Notes under the pieces: generated by a model
Seen by the model: the letters and a program-made list of their open reading frames with translations, nothing else
What the model was told of the DNA's origin: nothing
Databases searched by the model: none
NCBI GenBank assembly: GCA_028023455.1
Contig: JAQFVV010000257.1
Coordinates: 248,001-312,000, forward strand
From: Epiperipatus broadwayi
Taxonomy: Eukaryota; Onychophora; Udeonychophora; Euonychophora; Peripatidae
Direction of reading: 5' to 3'
Length of the DNA stretch: 64,000 bases
Part shown: positions 1-13,809 of the stretch, in pieces
Numbering within the stretch: position 1 is the first letter of the stretch
Layout of the letters: each line of letters begins with the position of its first letter
Program-made: the position numbers and the translations under genes

Positions 1-3000
1 ATTTTAGCTATTACTGATTATACTCAAAACATTAACAACATTTGATAGATCTTTATTTGAATTGGCATTAATAATAATCTCTTGAGTTACTATAAATCTA
101 CCACAAAGAGAAGAGTTTTTGTTTTTGGTTTAAAACAATTCAAATTTTAGGAAACTATAATTGTCTAAAAGACTACTGTCATAAAAATAAAAGCAATGTC
201 AGAACTTCTTCACATTTCTGTTTAAAATCAATTTTCATTTCAAGTTATTAAGATTTTTCACCAAGGATAATAAGTTTTTCATTCTGTTACATAAAGCATA
301 CATTATTTCATTTGGACAATTAGCTAATTTTTCTACAGATTTTTTGTTTGAGTATTGAATAAATTAATAAAATCAATATATAAATTACACTTTTGCTTAT
401 TTCATATTTTTTTGCATTTTTCTGACAATAAAATCATGTCTGCATTGCTTTATAATTTTATAAATTCATATTTGAATATCTAGTAGCCACTTATCTATAA
501 CTAGAAGCATAAAATCCTTAAAAAGCACTTTTGATGCATCAGGTAGCAATGATTTTTCATAAAAGTTATTGCTGGATTTTTTAAAATCCTTTTTATTAAT
601 AAATTGGAACAATAGAAATCTTTAATGTTCAAATGACATTTCAACATGTTTGCAATTAACTCATTACTACTCTAATTTATAACTTCTCTAAATATCTTAT
701 CAGAATCTGAAGTTCTTTCGTTTTTAAATTAAGTTGGATTTATCATCAGAAACTCAAAAAATAAACAAAATATTTTTTCTACCTTTTAGAAACATTAACA
801 TCATCATATGAGAGTGCCCACCCATAGATATAATAGGATTATATTGTTTTGAAAGTTCATAGTTTCTTTTATTATATCAAAAATGATCTAAATTGATAAT
901 GACCATATCTCCTTTGCCTACTTAACTCACCAGCCTTTTTTTGTACTTTTTGTCAGGCATAGAATTTTTACTTTTAAATTTATATCTTAGGCATGAAGTT
1001 CACCTTCAATTTATTATTTTACCAAATAAAGAATGCCATTGTTATCTTTGGATAAAGTCATTAATAATAAAATATCGTCAGTAAAACAGTCAAGATTCTG
1101 TTTTTTTAGTGAATCTAAAATTAGACTCACTTGTAATCACAAAACCTCATTTAAAAAGATTTTAAACCTCAGCAATTTGACAACTAGAAAATTCAAATTG
1201 GGAATAGTAACAATTATTAGCTGTTGAAATTTATCATGTATAATAGTTGTTTTTATGACTAAGCATCAAATTTCTTGCTTGTTTAATTTATGCTTTAATG
1301 CATGTTTAATTTATGTTTTAATGCAAATAAAATTAAACCTTAGATTGACTAATCTTTAGTGATCATTTATTATATTTTTCTTTTTCACTTTTTTGCTACT
1401 AACTATAATGTAAATCGTAATATGTCATTGTTTTAAATGTTAATATATCCAAAGAAATTTATAGTGATTTATATATATATATATACAATGTGTTTATGAT
1501 AAACAATACATGTGCACATAAAAATTTAATAACTGCAGATCATTTGAATTTGCACAATCAATACCAGGTTTTTTAATGACTTGGGGCTAAAGATTAATGT
1601 TTGTACCAAATACATGCATTAAAATGTCCAAGAAGAAAAAGTCATTTTTTATTGCGTTATAATAGCACTATTCAACAAGAATAAATGTTTTGGTACTTTC
1701 TTAATCTAATATTGGTGGAAACTGACAAAATTTGCTCGAGTATCATTGTTCATCCAATAATATAGCTTTTCATTGATACATATAAAAATGTCAAAAATAG
1801 AAGATAGCAAATTTTTGATTTCACATAAAATGTAGCATAATGGAATCATCTTTCATTTAATGATCTGTTCACCCAAGAAAATGAAATTGGTCTACCTTTC
1901 CAATCAAACTTTCTTTCTATGTAAAATGAGTTTAAGAACAGTTATATCAGTCTGAAATTATGAAAGATTTAGCATTATTCTTTTATTAAAATCATGAAAT
2001 TTTAACAAACAGAAATCACATATTTTGATTGTGCCAGATTTTGTGATATATCATGTTTGTAATGGAACAGACCTTTCTCAGTATGTATGTAGGTTAATGG
2101 GATCATCACATGAAAGAAAAAGTATCTTTGTCACTTGTACTTATGCATATCTCACATACATTGAATTCATACTTAGGAGAGGAGAGATTAAGAACTAACT
2201 AAATATTAATTCTACACTTAATTTTCCTCATCGGTATTACACTTCACTTCCATTTTTCCAAATTTTGAACCCAGGGAGAATTTGCATGATCATCTGGTTC
2301 AGGTTATATTTATATCATGAGAGTATGAGTGGGTATAAAATAAATATATGTTTGCTAATGGGAGTGGATATGATATCGTGTGTAAACACATGTAATGATC
2401 GTAAATATGTGGAAGGATATGACTAATTAAATTGTGAAACATTCACTTAGGAGTTTGTGGTTATTCTTTGTTTATACTTGATTTCTAACATTATTTTAAA
2501 CTCTGATCCTCCAAAGAATAGCCACTCGATGTTCTGATCAACCTAAAAAATTTTCATACTATATCTAAAATTGCTATACATTTATTTGTTTAATTTAATC
2601 TTTTATACCCCTATTTGACATCATGATGGTTTAGGATCTTCCTGTTATGTACAATGTTCATACTATAAATGAGGAACACTATTCATGACATAAATATGAA
2701 AATAAAATATGAAAAAAGAAACAGTTAACACAAGTATTGAAATAAACAAATAAAGAAAGTGTAGGTGTTGTGAATATATCAGGTTTAAATGATGTATGTA
2801 TTAGGTAATGTTTTTCCTTTCCTCTTTGATATTGATCGGGTTATTGCACAATCAAGCATATATCATAGATTTTATTTTGTTAAGCTTACATTATTAATGA
2901 GGACATTTCTTCTTTTACTTGTCATCATTAACCTTAAACATTATTGCCTCTATATTAAAGTAAAGAAAACAAAATTATAATATCTAATATACAAATAAAT

Positions 3001-3355
3001 AATTTAGATGATGTTAACTTTGACTTGATTTTAAAGTTTACATGGAAAATATCCTAATGGCTTGTCCCAGTAATCCATGGTGGTATATTCATGCATAGAT
3101 AGGAATTTGTAAGTGTTCTAGAACATCTATCAGGACATTTGTCTTTAATACCCTTAGAATTGGTGTTTTGAAATGGAGAGTTAAGATGAATTCATTATGA
3201 ATCAGCTTGACTTTTATAGGTACTGGTGTGGAGTGATGGACCAATTCCATCCCAATCTTGACAAGTCATAGCTCCACAGATGATGACCTTTTCCCCCCAA
3301 GGTATTCCTTGTGCTTAGCACATCATGTTTGTTTCCACTATTAATTATATTTGCT
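1..3355. other. AT-rich non-coding DNA, no gene seen
   Basis: No reading frame on either strand looks like a protein: the open frames here are short, low-complexity and AT-driven. I see no tRNA-like or rRNA-like sequence, no long tandem array and no recognisable transposon domain. Only short (TA)n runs are present, for example near 1471-1486. It could be intergenic DNA or intron upstream of the VPS9 exons at 5265. Confidence 0.6.
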
Positions 3356-3712
3356 TTAGTAGTTCATTTCAAGTGGAGTGTTGTCAATGTCTCTTATCTT
3401 ATTGCATACTTTCAGATCTAGGTTTTGTGATCTACAGCAGTGAATTAACAATAATTTTAAAAATTCAAACACTTCTAATTTACTTACAAAGTCTTTAATT
3501 TCAAATTCCTTTTTAGTTATATTAAGTTCTTTATGTTTACCCTCACCTTTTCGAATAAAATATTGCCACTCAAAATTGATCGACATTTGTCTTTGAACTT
3601 TAACGTAAATTCTTTCGTTTAGGAAATTGTAGATTCTTCCACTGATAATAGATTTTTTTTCTATTCCCCTTTGAAAAAGCTCATTGTTCAACTCAAGCAT
3701 GTTCACACTCAT
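3356..3712 (-). CDS. unassigned 118-codon ORF
   Basis: An uninterrupted 118-codon frame runs on the minus strand from an ATG at 3712 to a TAA at 3356. Unlike most open frames in this window it is not low-complexity: charged, aromatic and cysteine residues are mixed (a WQYF cluster near residue 49, HCC near residue 91). I recognise no domain. No AATAAA lies just downstream and no splice sites are convincing. It may be a fragment of an old mobile element, a small single-exon gene, or chance. The next 90 kb-scale neighbours are all repeats, and the VPS9 exons lie on the other strand, which gives no help with function. Confidence 0.3.
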   Translation of the reverse strand: MSVNMLELNNELFQRGIEKKSIISGRIYNFLNERIYVKVQRQMSINFEWQYFIRKGEGKHKELNITKKEFEIKDFVSKLEVFEFLKLLLIHCCRSQNLDLKVCNKIRDIDNTPLEMNY

Positions 3713-5264
<1,552 letters not shown>

Positions 5265-5340
5265 GTGAATTGGTAGTGACAACAGATGATCTTCTGCCAA
5301 TTTTGGTATTTTTAATAATAAAATCAGATGTTCCTAATTG
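5265..5340 (+). CDS. ANKRD27: VPS9-domain gene, exon (ANKRD27/VARP-like)
   Basis: A 76-bp internal exon between acceptor TTATCAG and donor GTAAGT, phase 1 in and phase 2 out. It encodes GELVVTTDDLLPILVFLI followed by IKSDVPNW, the DD-LLPIL helix and loop that is the most conserved part of VPS9 domains, the guanine-nucleotide exchange module for Rab5-family GTPases. It reads in frame into the next two exons. The NW just before the splice junction and the NFRF of the next exon fit ANKRD27 (VARP, a Rab21 GEF of late endosomes) better than Rabex-5, RIN, GAPVD1 or ALS2, as I recall those families. Catalytic VPS9 acidic and tyrosine positions are partly covered. Family placement is inference; exon status is well supported. 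Confidence 0.82.
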
Positions 5341-5433
5341 GTAAGTTATATTGTAAAGAATTCTGTTATATTTTATTAACAGTTTAAATTTTAAAAATGA
5401 ATTGATTAATTCTGTAATATTTGATTACTTCAG

Positions 5434-5496
5434 GCTAGCTAATCTTTCATATATGAGAAACTTCCGATTCACAAGATCTGCAACTGATGAATATGG
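5434..5496 (+). CDS. ANKRD27: VPS9-domain gene, next exon
   Basis: A 63-bp exon bounded by acceptor TTACTTCAG and donor GTAAGA, phase 2 in and phase 2 out. The split codon TG|G completes the tryptophan begun in the previous exon. It encodes LANLSYMRNFRFTRSATDEYG, matching the VPS9 segment after the DDLLPI helix where ANKRD27 proteins carry a similar LSYI-NFRF motif. The intron before it is only 93 bp (5341-5433), very short compared with the AT-rich spacers elsewhere in the window. There are no stops and codon use is balanced. Confidence 0.83.
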
Positions 5497-5589
5497 GTAA
5501 GATCTCAAAACATTTTTTTTTTTTTATTGATGTTGATTAATTTTTTTTTTTTTTTTGCTTAATTTCTTTAAATTTATTTTTTACTTCAG

Positions 5590-5671
5590 GTATTACATAG
5601 CATCTGTTGAAGCTGCTGTTGATTATATAAAGCAAGAACTCTTCATCTCAAACCTAATTAATCCATTACAG
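5590..5671 (+). CDS. ANKRD27: VPS9-domain gene, third visible exon
   Basis: An 82-bp exon between acceptor TTACTTCAG and donor GTAATG, phase 2 in and phase 0 out. The split glycine GG|G is followed by YYIASVEAAVDYIKQELF, the conserved Y-(T/A)S-EAA--YI helix near the end of VPS9 domains. The reading frame is continuous across all three exons (about 73 codons). In ANKRD27 the ankyrin repeats come after this point; I find no ankyrin-coding exon in the remaining 58 kb, so either the next intron is extremely long, or exons were missed, or the gene differs from ANKRD27. Confidence 0.82.
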
Positions 5672-5849
5672 GTAATGACATTTCAAGCATTAACATTATT
5701 AAGATTTTTTTTTTTTTTACTTTGCTGCAAATTATTAACTGAGTTTTTTTTTTAAAAAAATATTAATATGAAATTTAATCTATAAAATTTTAGTTATTTT
5801 CAAAAATATATATAATTATTAAAATATTTTATGTCAATCTTATAGAATG

Positions 5850-5851
<2 letters not shown>

Positions 5852-5908
<57 letters not shown>
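5852..5908. repeat. (TA)n microsatellite
   Basis: About 28 uninterrupted AT/TA dinucleotides, 180 bp downstream of the third VPS9 exon donor. Confidence 0.97.
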
Positions 5909-5910
<2 letters not shown>

Positions 5911-8900
5911 CTCACTTCTGATATGATATAATTTAAAAAAAGGACTAGCTCAATTAAATTATTATGCTCCTAAAATATATACAAATATCTTTAATATATT
6001 TTATAATATTATAACTTATCAGATTTATTACAAACTTATCAAAAATTAATATAATTCAATATTATGTACTAATTAAATAAATATTTACTAAAAATCATGA
6101 ATGTAAGAAGTTACAATTGGTAATCAGATTTACATTGATCAATGTCTCTCAAGATGCTGTCTCAATGGCATAAGAATACTAATACTTCTTTATTATCTTA
6201 TTACTAACTCTACAGCACTCTTATGACTTTTATAAATTAATTATCTATAATTATAATAGATAAATAAATCTCAATCTATTGTTAAGGAAATATAATTAAA
6301 ATGATCTCAGGTTCTTCTAATTATCTTAAAGTAATAATAATTCATGTATTATAGGAATGATAAGGGATTTAATATCAAACCTAAATACATCTAACTTATT
6401 CTAATAATAATTACTAACAATAATAATCTTAGGGTATATCTTAATCTTATCTATTAGATTATACTTTTAATCATTAAGAAAACAAATAAATCATACGCAT
6501 GTCTTTCATTTCCATATAGTATCTTAATTTTAAAATAGACCAAAATCTCATAATTTAACAATTTGTGGCAATAAATAATCTTATACTCTTATATTGATTA
6601 TAATTACTTTATGAATTAATATCATATGTTAATGTCAATCAATTTCTTAAATTATATTAAGAAAATACTGTTTTTTTTTCAAATAATAAAATAATAAATT
6701 CATATTGCAATATCATGTTTATTCAAATTATCGTTCAAATGTGTTAAAATAATGAATTCAACACATCTTTTAAACAACTTAACAAATTTATTTACATTAA
6801 CTTTAACAAATAATTTATTTACACTATTTACATTTAAATGGAACTAAAGAAAATAAACAAAAAATAAGAAAATAATAATACAAGATTTTTACACTGTTAT
6901 TATTTCCATAACTATAAGTAGATAATTTATACATTTCAGAAAATGTTTTATTAATAAAATTCAATTAAGTTTATGACTTTAATTTACATAAACATTACTT
7001 ATTATCAATTAATATAAGAAAAGATTTTATGTAAGATATCATTCATGTAGCATGTATGTTAATAAACTAACTTTAATAATTTAAATGTTATTTCACTTAA
7101 GTCCTACTGTTATTTATATTATAATGTATAAGGCTGTATTACATTTATTATCAGTATGATTCAAATATTAATTAATGTACAAACTGATATAACTTTGTAG
7201 TATAATAACAATTATTGATTATCACTGTTTATTTCATTCCGATATAATGTCATACCACATGTCTTATTAAAATATGCAATACGTATATGTACTTTTCTTA
7301 AAAAAAAATAAAAAATATTTTAAAAATTATTCAATAATTTCAACTTTATAAAGTATTATATCAAATAAAATTCTATGATTCTTTTCCACTTTAATTATTA
7401 CACTTTTACTTGTTATTCCTATTTCCTCCTAATAAACTTCTATCTACAAAAAGTCATTTCAACCTTATTTAATTTCAGAAAAACAAATGACCAATTTTAA
7501 AACAAAAAAAAATAATAACGATCCAAAACTCTCCTATACCTCATCATCTATTTACAATAAGCCTTCAATCAAAAATAAATTTCTATGTAAAATTAACGTA
7601 ACTCATCTAATAAAAATAAAATAAAATATAGACCTTATATACTTCTTACTAACTTTAAAAGAAAAAAATAAATAACTTACACTAGTATAATAAAAATCTA
7701 ATTCCTAATATTGTAACAGAAACATTAAAATTTATTCACGAAAGAATCATATAATTATTTCTAGGTTCTCATATTACGTTATACTAAATTTATATCATCA
7801 ATTTAAAATATGCATATTGAAATAAAACTGCTATTATTAATCTTGTGCGTGTATATTATTTAAACATTAATACATTCATTCAATAATCATATAACATTTG
7901 GTTGATCTAAAGAAAACATAGTAAATACATCAAATTATTATTATTATTACACAATTTTACCATAAATAATACTTCAATGTACAGTCCGTCACGATGTCCT
8001 CCAGGATTCCAGTTTTACAAAATAATTTCACATTCACACTCAACAATTATTCTTTAAAATATTACGTGTTGTATAATTATAAAATAAACTTTATGCAATA
8101 AAAAGTTATATTAGTATTTAGTTATTATTTTTAAAAAAAATGTAAATGTACCTTTCCTATCTTTAATAAATCAATAATTAATGAAATATTTATGTTAGTT
8201 AATAAATAAGACATATTACATCACATCCAATGGTGGCTTCTTCCAGTTACCATTGTTCTTTTTCCTAGGCACAAGTTTTCACTAAACATTACTTCCTTTT
8301 CCGGTACATCACGTGTCTTTAAAAGTTTTTATGGAATAAATGAAAACGTTCTTTTTTTAAAATAAATAAAAATAAAAGTCAGTTCCATCAGAAAACAAAA
8401 ATAAAATTAAAATAGTTTATGGATCCAGGTTCACTTCTTTTAAAGAAAAATATTATTATTTAAAAGTTATTATTTTTAGAATTAGTCCATACTTTATAAA
8501 GTTCTTGTTTAATTATTTTAATTGATTTGATTTGGATATCCACGTTTATTTGATTTGCGCATTCCGTAACAGATATTTAGGTAAGATTACTTTTAAAGTC
8601 TTTTATACGACCAGCATTTAGACTTTTAATAATACAATAATTTTTACTTATAAGTGTTTCTTTACTTATTAAATCTCCAATTTATTTGCCTTTTAAAATT
8701 GTCAGAATTTAATCTTTTAAACCATAAAGACTTAACAAGGCAAATATTTATATAATCATTATTATTTATCATCTTTACTAAGTTATATACTTAGATTTAT
8801 AATTTATAAATACTTTCTTCATAAAGAAGTATTTCTCATGCTTTTAAATATCTGATTTATAAAAATCAACTATCATTAGCTTTTAAATTTATACAAAGTC

Positions 8901-10202
8901 CAACGTATTACTGTTAGGCATCTAATAACTCTGCTAGTCAATCCAGCGTTTGTTAAATTTTCAGTATAAAGTCTCCAATACATTTTATCCTTATACGATG
9001 TCCTCATGATTATTTGATAGTAAATTGAGCATTAATAGGAAACGATCAATAGGGAACTACAATAAATTAACACTGCATATTTATCGGTAACTTTTATAAA
9101 TTATTTTAAAAACTACTCTCTTATAATTTTAAAACGATTTTAAGAGCGTCTATAATCACTTAGCTATTTTTAATAGCACCTTTTACTTTAAGAATTTCAA
9201 TCACAAGTCACCTCCTAACAATTGAACCTTGGTTTTATACCGGAAGAAAACTCCCACTTGATTGGTGAATTAAACAATTGACTTGCTAGCTTATTTACAT
9301 ATTTCACCAACAAGACAGAATTAAAAATAAATAATGACTTATTTAATATTTATTATTTCTCACATTATTAAATTCTTAAATTAATCTTTATCATTTATTT
9401 AAATCCATTAAACATTTTTTAAAACATTCTTTCTTACTTAATTTCACGTTTAACTTTTATAAGATTATTTTTATAAATAAATTAAGTCTATTTTTATTCG
9501 TTATGTTTTTAAACAGTATTTTAAAAATCAGATTTAATATTTCACATTAATTATCTTTATTTTTATTTCATGATAGCCAAAATAATATTTATAAATTTTA
9601 TAACAGAATTTTTAAAATAGCTTTGCAACTTTACTAAAATACTCCCAAGCATGTGTGTACGTATTTTAATTAACATCTGTTTTTTACAACAGAGCTACAG
9701 ACGCTTGTAATAATCTAAAAATAAACTAACAATACATTTTTTAAAAATAAATATTTTTAAAATAAATAATATCTTATAACAACTTTTAAAATAATACTTC
9801 GATATTATTAAAATCAAATATTAATCTTCTATCATGTAATACTAATAATTAAAATATTTATATTCATTTATTAAATATTAATTTTTATCAACAATAAATA
9901 TATGCATTTAATTTTAACTTGTCTTTTAAAACTTTAACTTTAAACATTTATTTATTAAATTTATTAATGCAGTATTGCTTATGGCCAGTTTTCCCAACCA
10001 TATACTATTATCATTCCCATTGAAATGTCTCTCTCAAACATCAGCACAATTTTCACATATCAAATACTCATGAATTACTTTAATTACACTTTTTAAAAGA
10101 TTGTTATAAACAAAATTAAAATCATATAGCTAAATATATCTTAAATTTAAAATTTTTTAATTAGATGGATACAACAATTTATGGAGACCCATACAAAAGG
10201 GC

Positions 10203-10205
<3 letters not shown>

Positions 10206-10239
<34 letters not shown>
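10206..10239. repeat. (TA)n microsatellite flanking a hairpin
   Basis: About 17 TA units directly against the left end of the foldback hairpin at 10241. TA-rich sequence also follows its right end, so the hairpin may have inserted into or generated a TA repeat. Confidence 0.95.
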
Positions 10240-10240
<1 letters not shown>

Positions 10241-10241
<1 letters not shown>

Positions 10242-10396
10242 AATCAAAACTACCCCAAATCCAAAATTAAACCAGACCAGCATAAAAATAATATTAAAAC
10301 ACAACCTAAGGTTTCACTGCTACAAGCAGATTTTGTGTTTTAATATTATTTTTATGCTGGTGTGGTTTAATTTTGGATTTGGGGTAGTTTTGATTT
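10241..10396. mobile_element. foldback hairpin (MITE-like)
   Basis: Left arm 10241-10304 is the reverse complement of right arm 10333-10396 with about two mismatches (the arms read AAATCAAAACTACCCC and its complement at the ends). The 28-nt loop itself contains a small hairpin (CTGC-TACAA-GCAG). No coding potential. The layout fits a palindromic MITE; a transcribed hairpin RNA source is an alternative. Part of the loop and right arm is covered by a chance 79-codon frame that I do not call a gene. Confidence 0.75.
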
Positions 10397-11122
10397 TATA
10401 TTGACTAGTTTAGCTTTATGCTTGTAATGTTTATATATATATATATGAACTCAAAATCATTCTAGTTAGTAATCGATTTTTATTTCTTTAAGGTATATAT
10501 ACAATAGTTCTATATTCATGACATTTGTTTCAAAATCTTGTCACAGACAGCAGAATTCATGGATATTAGTGACCCTTATAAAATGTGCATTTTTAATGTA
10601 ATGTGTTATAACAGATATAGCATGTAATGAGGGATCATCTAATGATATCTACTTATATAATATATTAAGCTGCCACTTATGTACTGGACGATTTTGTTAG
10701 CAATATAATGAAAGACCTAAATATCAATCATAAATATTAGTATATTAAATATATGATAAAATGCTGAGTATTATTAAATCAAGTATCCATTCCTCTGAGC
10801 ACCATATACAATCCTAATGGATTATATATTCTGATGATTATCAGTTTCAAACCATCATTCTGATGTTTCAATCAAGTATCTCTGATATTTCTAGCTTTAT
10901 AAATGATGAAGTCATCAATAGTTTTCCAAGTGCCACTTCAGGAAGAAAAAACTACCAATGATGAGTGTAACATCCACTCTCACTTACACCTTTTTAAAAT
11001 TTTCTCAGAATGGCGAATAAGGATTACTGTTAATAAATTATAACTAAGAAGTACTAGTAATAATAAACTTTATCAATAATAGTAACAGTAGATACAATTT
11101 ATATAACAATAACAAATTAGCT

Positions 11123-11320
11123 TGAAATGGAACTGAGCTGGACATATTACTGGAAGAAATAAAAATACATGGACAAAACTAAAAGACCTAGAAAGAGACC
11201 ACATATAAGATGGATAGATGAAATAATAATATTTGCCATTGAGTTGTGGAGAAGAGAGGCAAGAGATGGAGAAACTGGATCAAACATGGAGAGACCTTCA
11301 TTCTTCAGAGAATATATATA
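11123..11320 (+). pseudogene. RTE-type LINE, 3' end remnant
   Basis: Conceptual translation gives AGHI-GRN-NTW-TK, then KRPRKRPHIRWIDEI, then (frameshifted) a TWRDLHS-like tail. This is the C-terminal end that follows the reverse transcriptase in RTE-clade LINEs (WAGHVAR..DNRW..., KRSRGRP..RW.DDI). The same tail is seen on the minus strand at 55850 and 62600. It has a stop in the W-AGHI segment and at least one frameshift, so it is a dead, heavily 5'-truncated copy. It ends at a short TATATA run near 11320. Confidence 0.75.
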
Positions 11321-11745
11321 TAATTTATATATACAACTGAATCAAAAATCTGTAAGATATTAGTGTAATCTTTATAAATAAAGATTAAAATTTAAAATTA
11401 AAATTTTACTAGACTATATCATCTCCAGTTTTCATTCATATATTATCATGCCATATATTTCAGATATATTTAGTTTTTCATATAATAATAAACCTGTCAA
11501 TCATATTCCTAACTAAAATTTATTTCTATAACCTCCAAAACAATTTAAATAATGGCACTTATAAAATTTTATGTCTTAAAAGAAGACAAAAAAAACTTTA
11601 TTACTAATATTAAAATTTGTTATTTTAAGTCTAAAAAAATTACAAGTAAATAAATTTCTTACTACAGATTTTGCAAATTTGTATAAGCTTATAATTTTAG
11701 GTACTTTATGTGAACTATATATATATATATATATATATATATTGT
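11321..11745. other. AT-rich DNA with a (TA)n run
   Basis: Unassigned AT-rich sequence. A (TA)n run at 11716-11742 immediately precedes the purine tract. Confidence 0.5.
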
Positions 11746-12050
11746 AACCGAAAAGAATAGAGAAGGAGAGAGAGAAAGGAAAAGGAAAGAGAGAAAGTGA
11801 AATGAAAAGAAAAGGAAAAAAAAAGATAGAACGAAAATAAGAATGAGAAGAAAAAATGAAAAGAAATGAAAGAAACAGGGGGTAAAATGATATGTAGTGG
11901 AGAGAGATGAAAGGAGAAGAAGAGATGAAATACATGATTTATAAATAGATGAGATGATAAATGAAATGTAAAAGAGAGATGATGAAATGAAATAAGATGA
12001 GATTGGAAGGAGAAAAGAAACCGAAATGAGATGGGATGAAATGAGAGACT
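11746..12050 (+). repeat. ~300-bp purine-rich strand tract
   Basis: From AACCGAAAAGAATAG to GATGAAATGAGAGAC the plus strand is almost entirely A and G with scattered T and hardly any C, as non-periodic GA, GGA, GAAA and GATGA words. It is not a simple repeat: motif length changes constantly. It follows a (TA)n run and is followed by ordinary sequence with a GATCGGCTCAGTGGGGTTAC segment. Such homopurine mirror-type tracts can form triplex or H-DNA; here that is inference only. Confidence 0.85.
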
Positions 12051-12759
12051 CTTAAACGATCGGCTCAGTGGGGTTACAATAAATTTAAAGAAAAGAGATG
12101 ATGATCCAGAGATGTATAATCAAGTAAAGATCAAATCCAATACTGATGAACTATAATTATTACAGCATATTAATAATTTAATAAACCATACAAAAGATTA
12201 TCTAAAATCACTAATCAATGCTTACCATATTAATCTTACCAATAGATCATACATTCTCTGAATAATAATAATGATACTTTGATTAGAAAGATTCTCTTAC
12301 TAAATTCTATTCAATAAAACAACAAAAGTAAATAACCTCAGGGATTTCTAAACTAAAACTCTTGTGCAAAATTAAAAATTTAAGTTAAGTTGCCTATTAA
12401 AGAATTTCTGGAATTTAAAAACAAAAACAAATAAGTAATATCTTAGTTAACCATAAAATAACAACCTTCTTGTGTAATCTTAAAGTAATGTACAAAACAA
12501 ATATTAATTCACAAACTTAATGAATCAATTTAAATTTAATCCAATAATCGCCTATTATCCAAGACATTACTTGAGCAAAGAAAAAGAGCAAGGTACTTTT
12601 TATGCCTTTCCCATACTCACAGATAACCTACTAAAGACCTCAAATGCAAATGGATTAAATTCTTTAGACGTACAAGATTTAAGATAATACAGATGATGTG
12701 CAATGAAAATAAGATAATGTGCAGCCTTTAAAAGAACAACAATTAAAAATATTATTCTT
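12051..12759. other. AT-rich DNA up to the PLE target site
   Basis: No gene or named element found; ordinary AT-rich sequence ending at the left TSD of the PLE structure. Confidence 0.5.
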
Positions 12760-12772
12760 AAGTACTAATATT
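12760..12772. repeat. left TSD of the PLE structure
   Basis: AAGTACTAATATT, repeated exactly at 18243-18255. The two copies bracket the whole inverted PLE pair, so the pair integrated as one event. Confidence 0.85.
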
Positions 12773-12826
12773 ATATAAATACAATTTATCCAAACTTCAA
12801 ACACTTTTTAGTAAACTTTATTTGTA

Positions 12827-12872
12827 CATACACCTACGTTTCGACTGACCTGCAGTCTTCTTCAGAGCTATG
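12827..12872 (-). ncRNA. HHR-like motif in PLE 3' region, minus copy
   Basis: Reverse complement of the motif described at 18095-18140, identical in the core: CTGAAGA, a GACTG/CAGTC stem II, then GAAA and the palindrome ACGT. HHRs are known from PLE terminal repeats. Confidence 0.6.
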
Positions 12873-13809
12873 ATATAATGAACAAAAATAAAAAAACAAC
12901 TATATAATAACACCATAAAAAATTTTTTTAAACAATAAAAAAACTAAAAACAACATAAAATATATATATTAAAAACCTGAAATAAATAATCAAACCCATA
13001 TAAAACAATTAATATAAAATAAAATGTACTACATAAATAAAAAATAAATATAAATTATACATGTGTATTCTTAACTTTATACATATATACATTCAAGGAC
13101 AACTATTAATCTAAATATTATCTATTTTATTATTATTAACAATCTACTAATTATCTGTATTCTTCATAAACTTAAACTTTATGATTAGTAACTAAAATTC
13201 TTTTAATTTTAAATCATATTTATTATTTTCTTACTCATTCTTCTTTTAAAATTAATATTTTATATTTATTATTGCTAAATATTTAAAACCTATAAACTTT
13301 ATAATCTTTACACTTACTAAGGTTATTCTGATCTTCTAAATAAAATAATGAAAAATCATTTTTTTTCAAAAAATTATCTTATACCCTAGCTCCCTCTATT
13401 ACATATTATTTAAACTAAATATATATCCCCTACAACTCTTTATTTATATATATATATTTTACACTTTAACTTTTATTATATAATACTCATAAATTTATAT
13501 TATACTTCTTTATATGTTTTTATATATATAAACCCTACAACTTTATTTACATATATATATATATTTTATATATTTTAACTTTTATCATTATTTTTATATA
13601 ATTCTTATAAAAAATTTTTATACTGTTTTATATGTAAATATTATGCTAAGTTTATTAATTTATTTATTTATTATTATTTTTTATTATTTAATATCTATAA
13701 ATATACCCAAATTTATACTCCTATTTAACCTAACATTTTTTATCACCCCCAACTTATTTATTAACAATTATCTCTTTACATATTTACCTCTATATATCTT
13801 ATTTAATAA
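12873..13809 (-). other. PLE 3' non-coding region, minus copy
   Basis: AT-rich sequence between the endonuclease stop and the HHR motif, matched by 17154-18094 in the other arm. The long plus-strand frame at 13643-14407 is an antisense shadow of the endonuclease region. Confidence 0.7.

Larger units (their letters stand above)
5672..10240. other. AT-rich DNA, probable intron start, decayed repeats
   Basis: Apart from the (TA)n block at 5852-5908 I find no gene or intact element. The sequence is A/T-run rich with a few less AT-rich patches (around 7980-8010, 8225-8320 and 9205-9265) that may be relics of old insertions. A phrase ATGTCATACCAC near 7240 recurs near 21900, which suggests a shared old repeat, but I could not extend the match confidently. 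Confidence 0.4.

Noticed and set aside
11576-11935. 119-codon minus-strand ORF rich in Phe and Ser
   Set aside because: Antisense reading of the purine-rich tract; low complexity.
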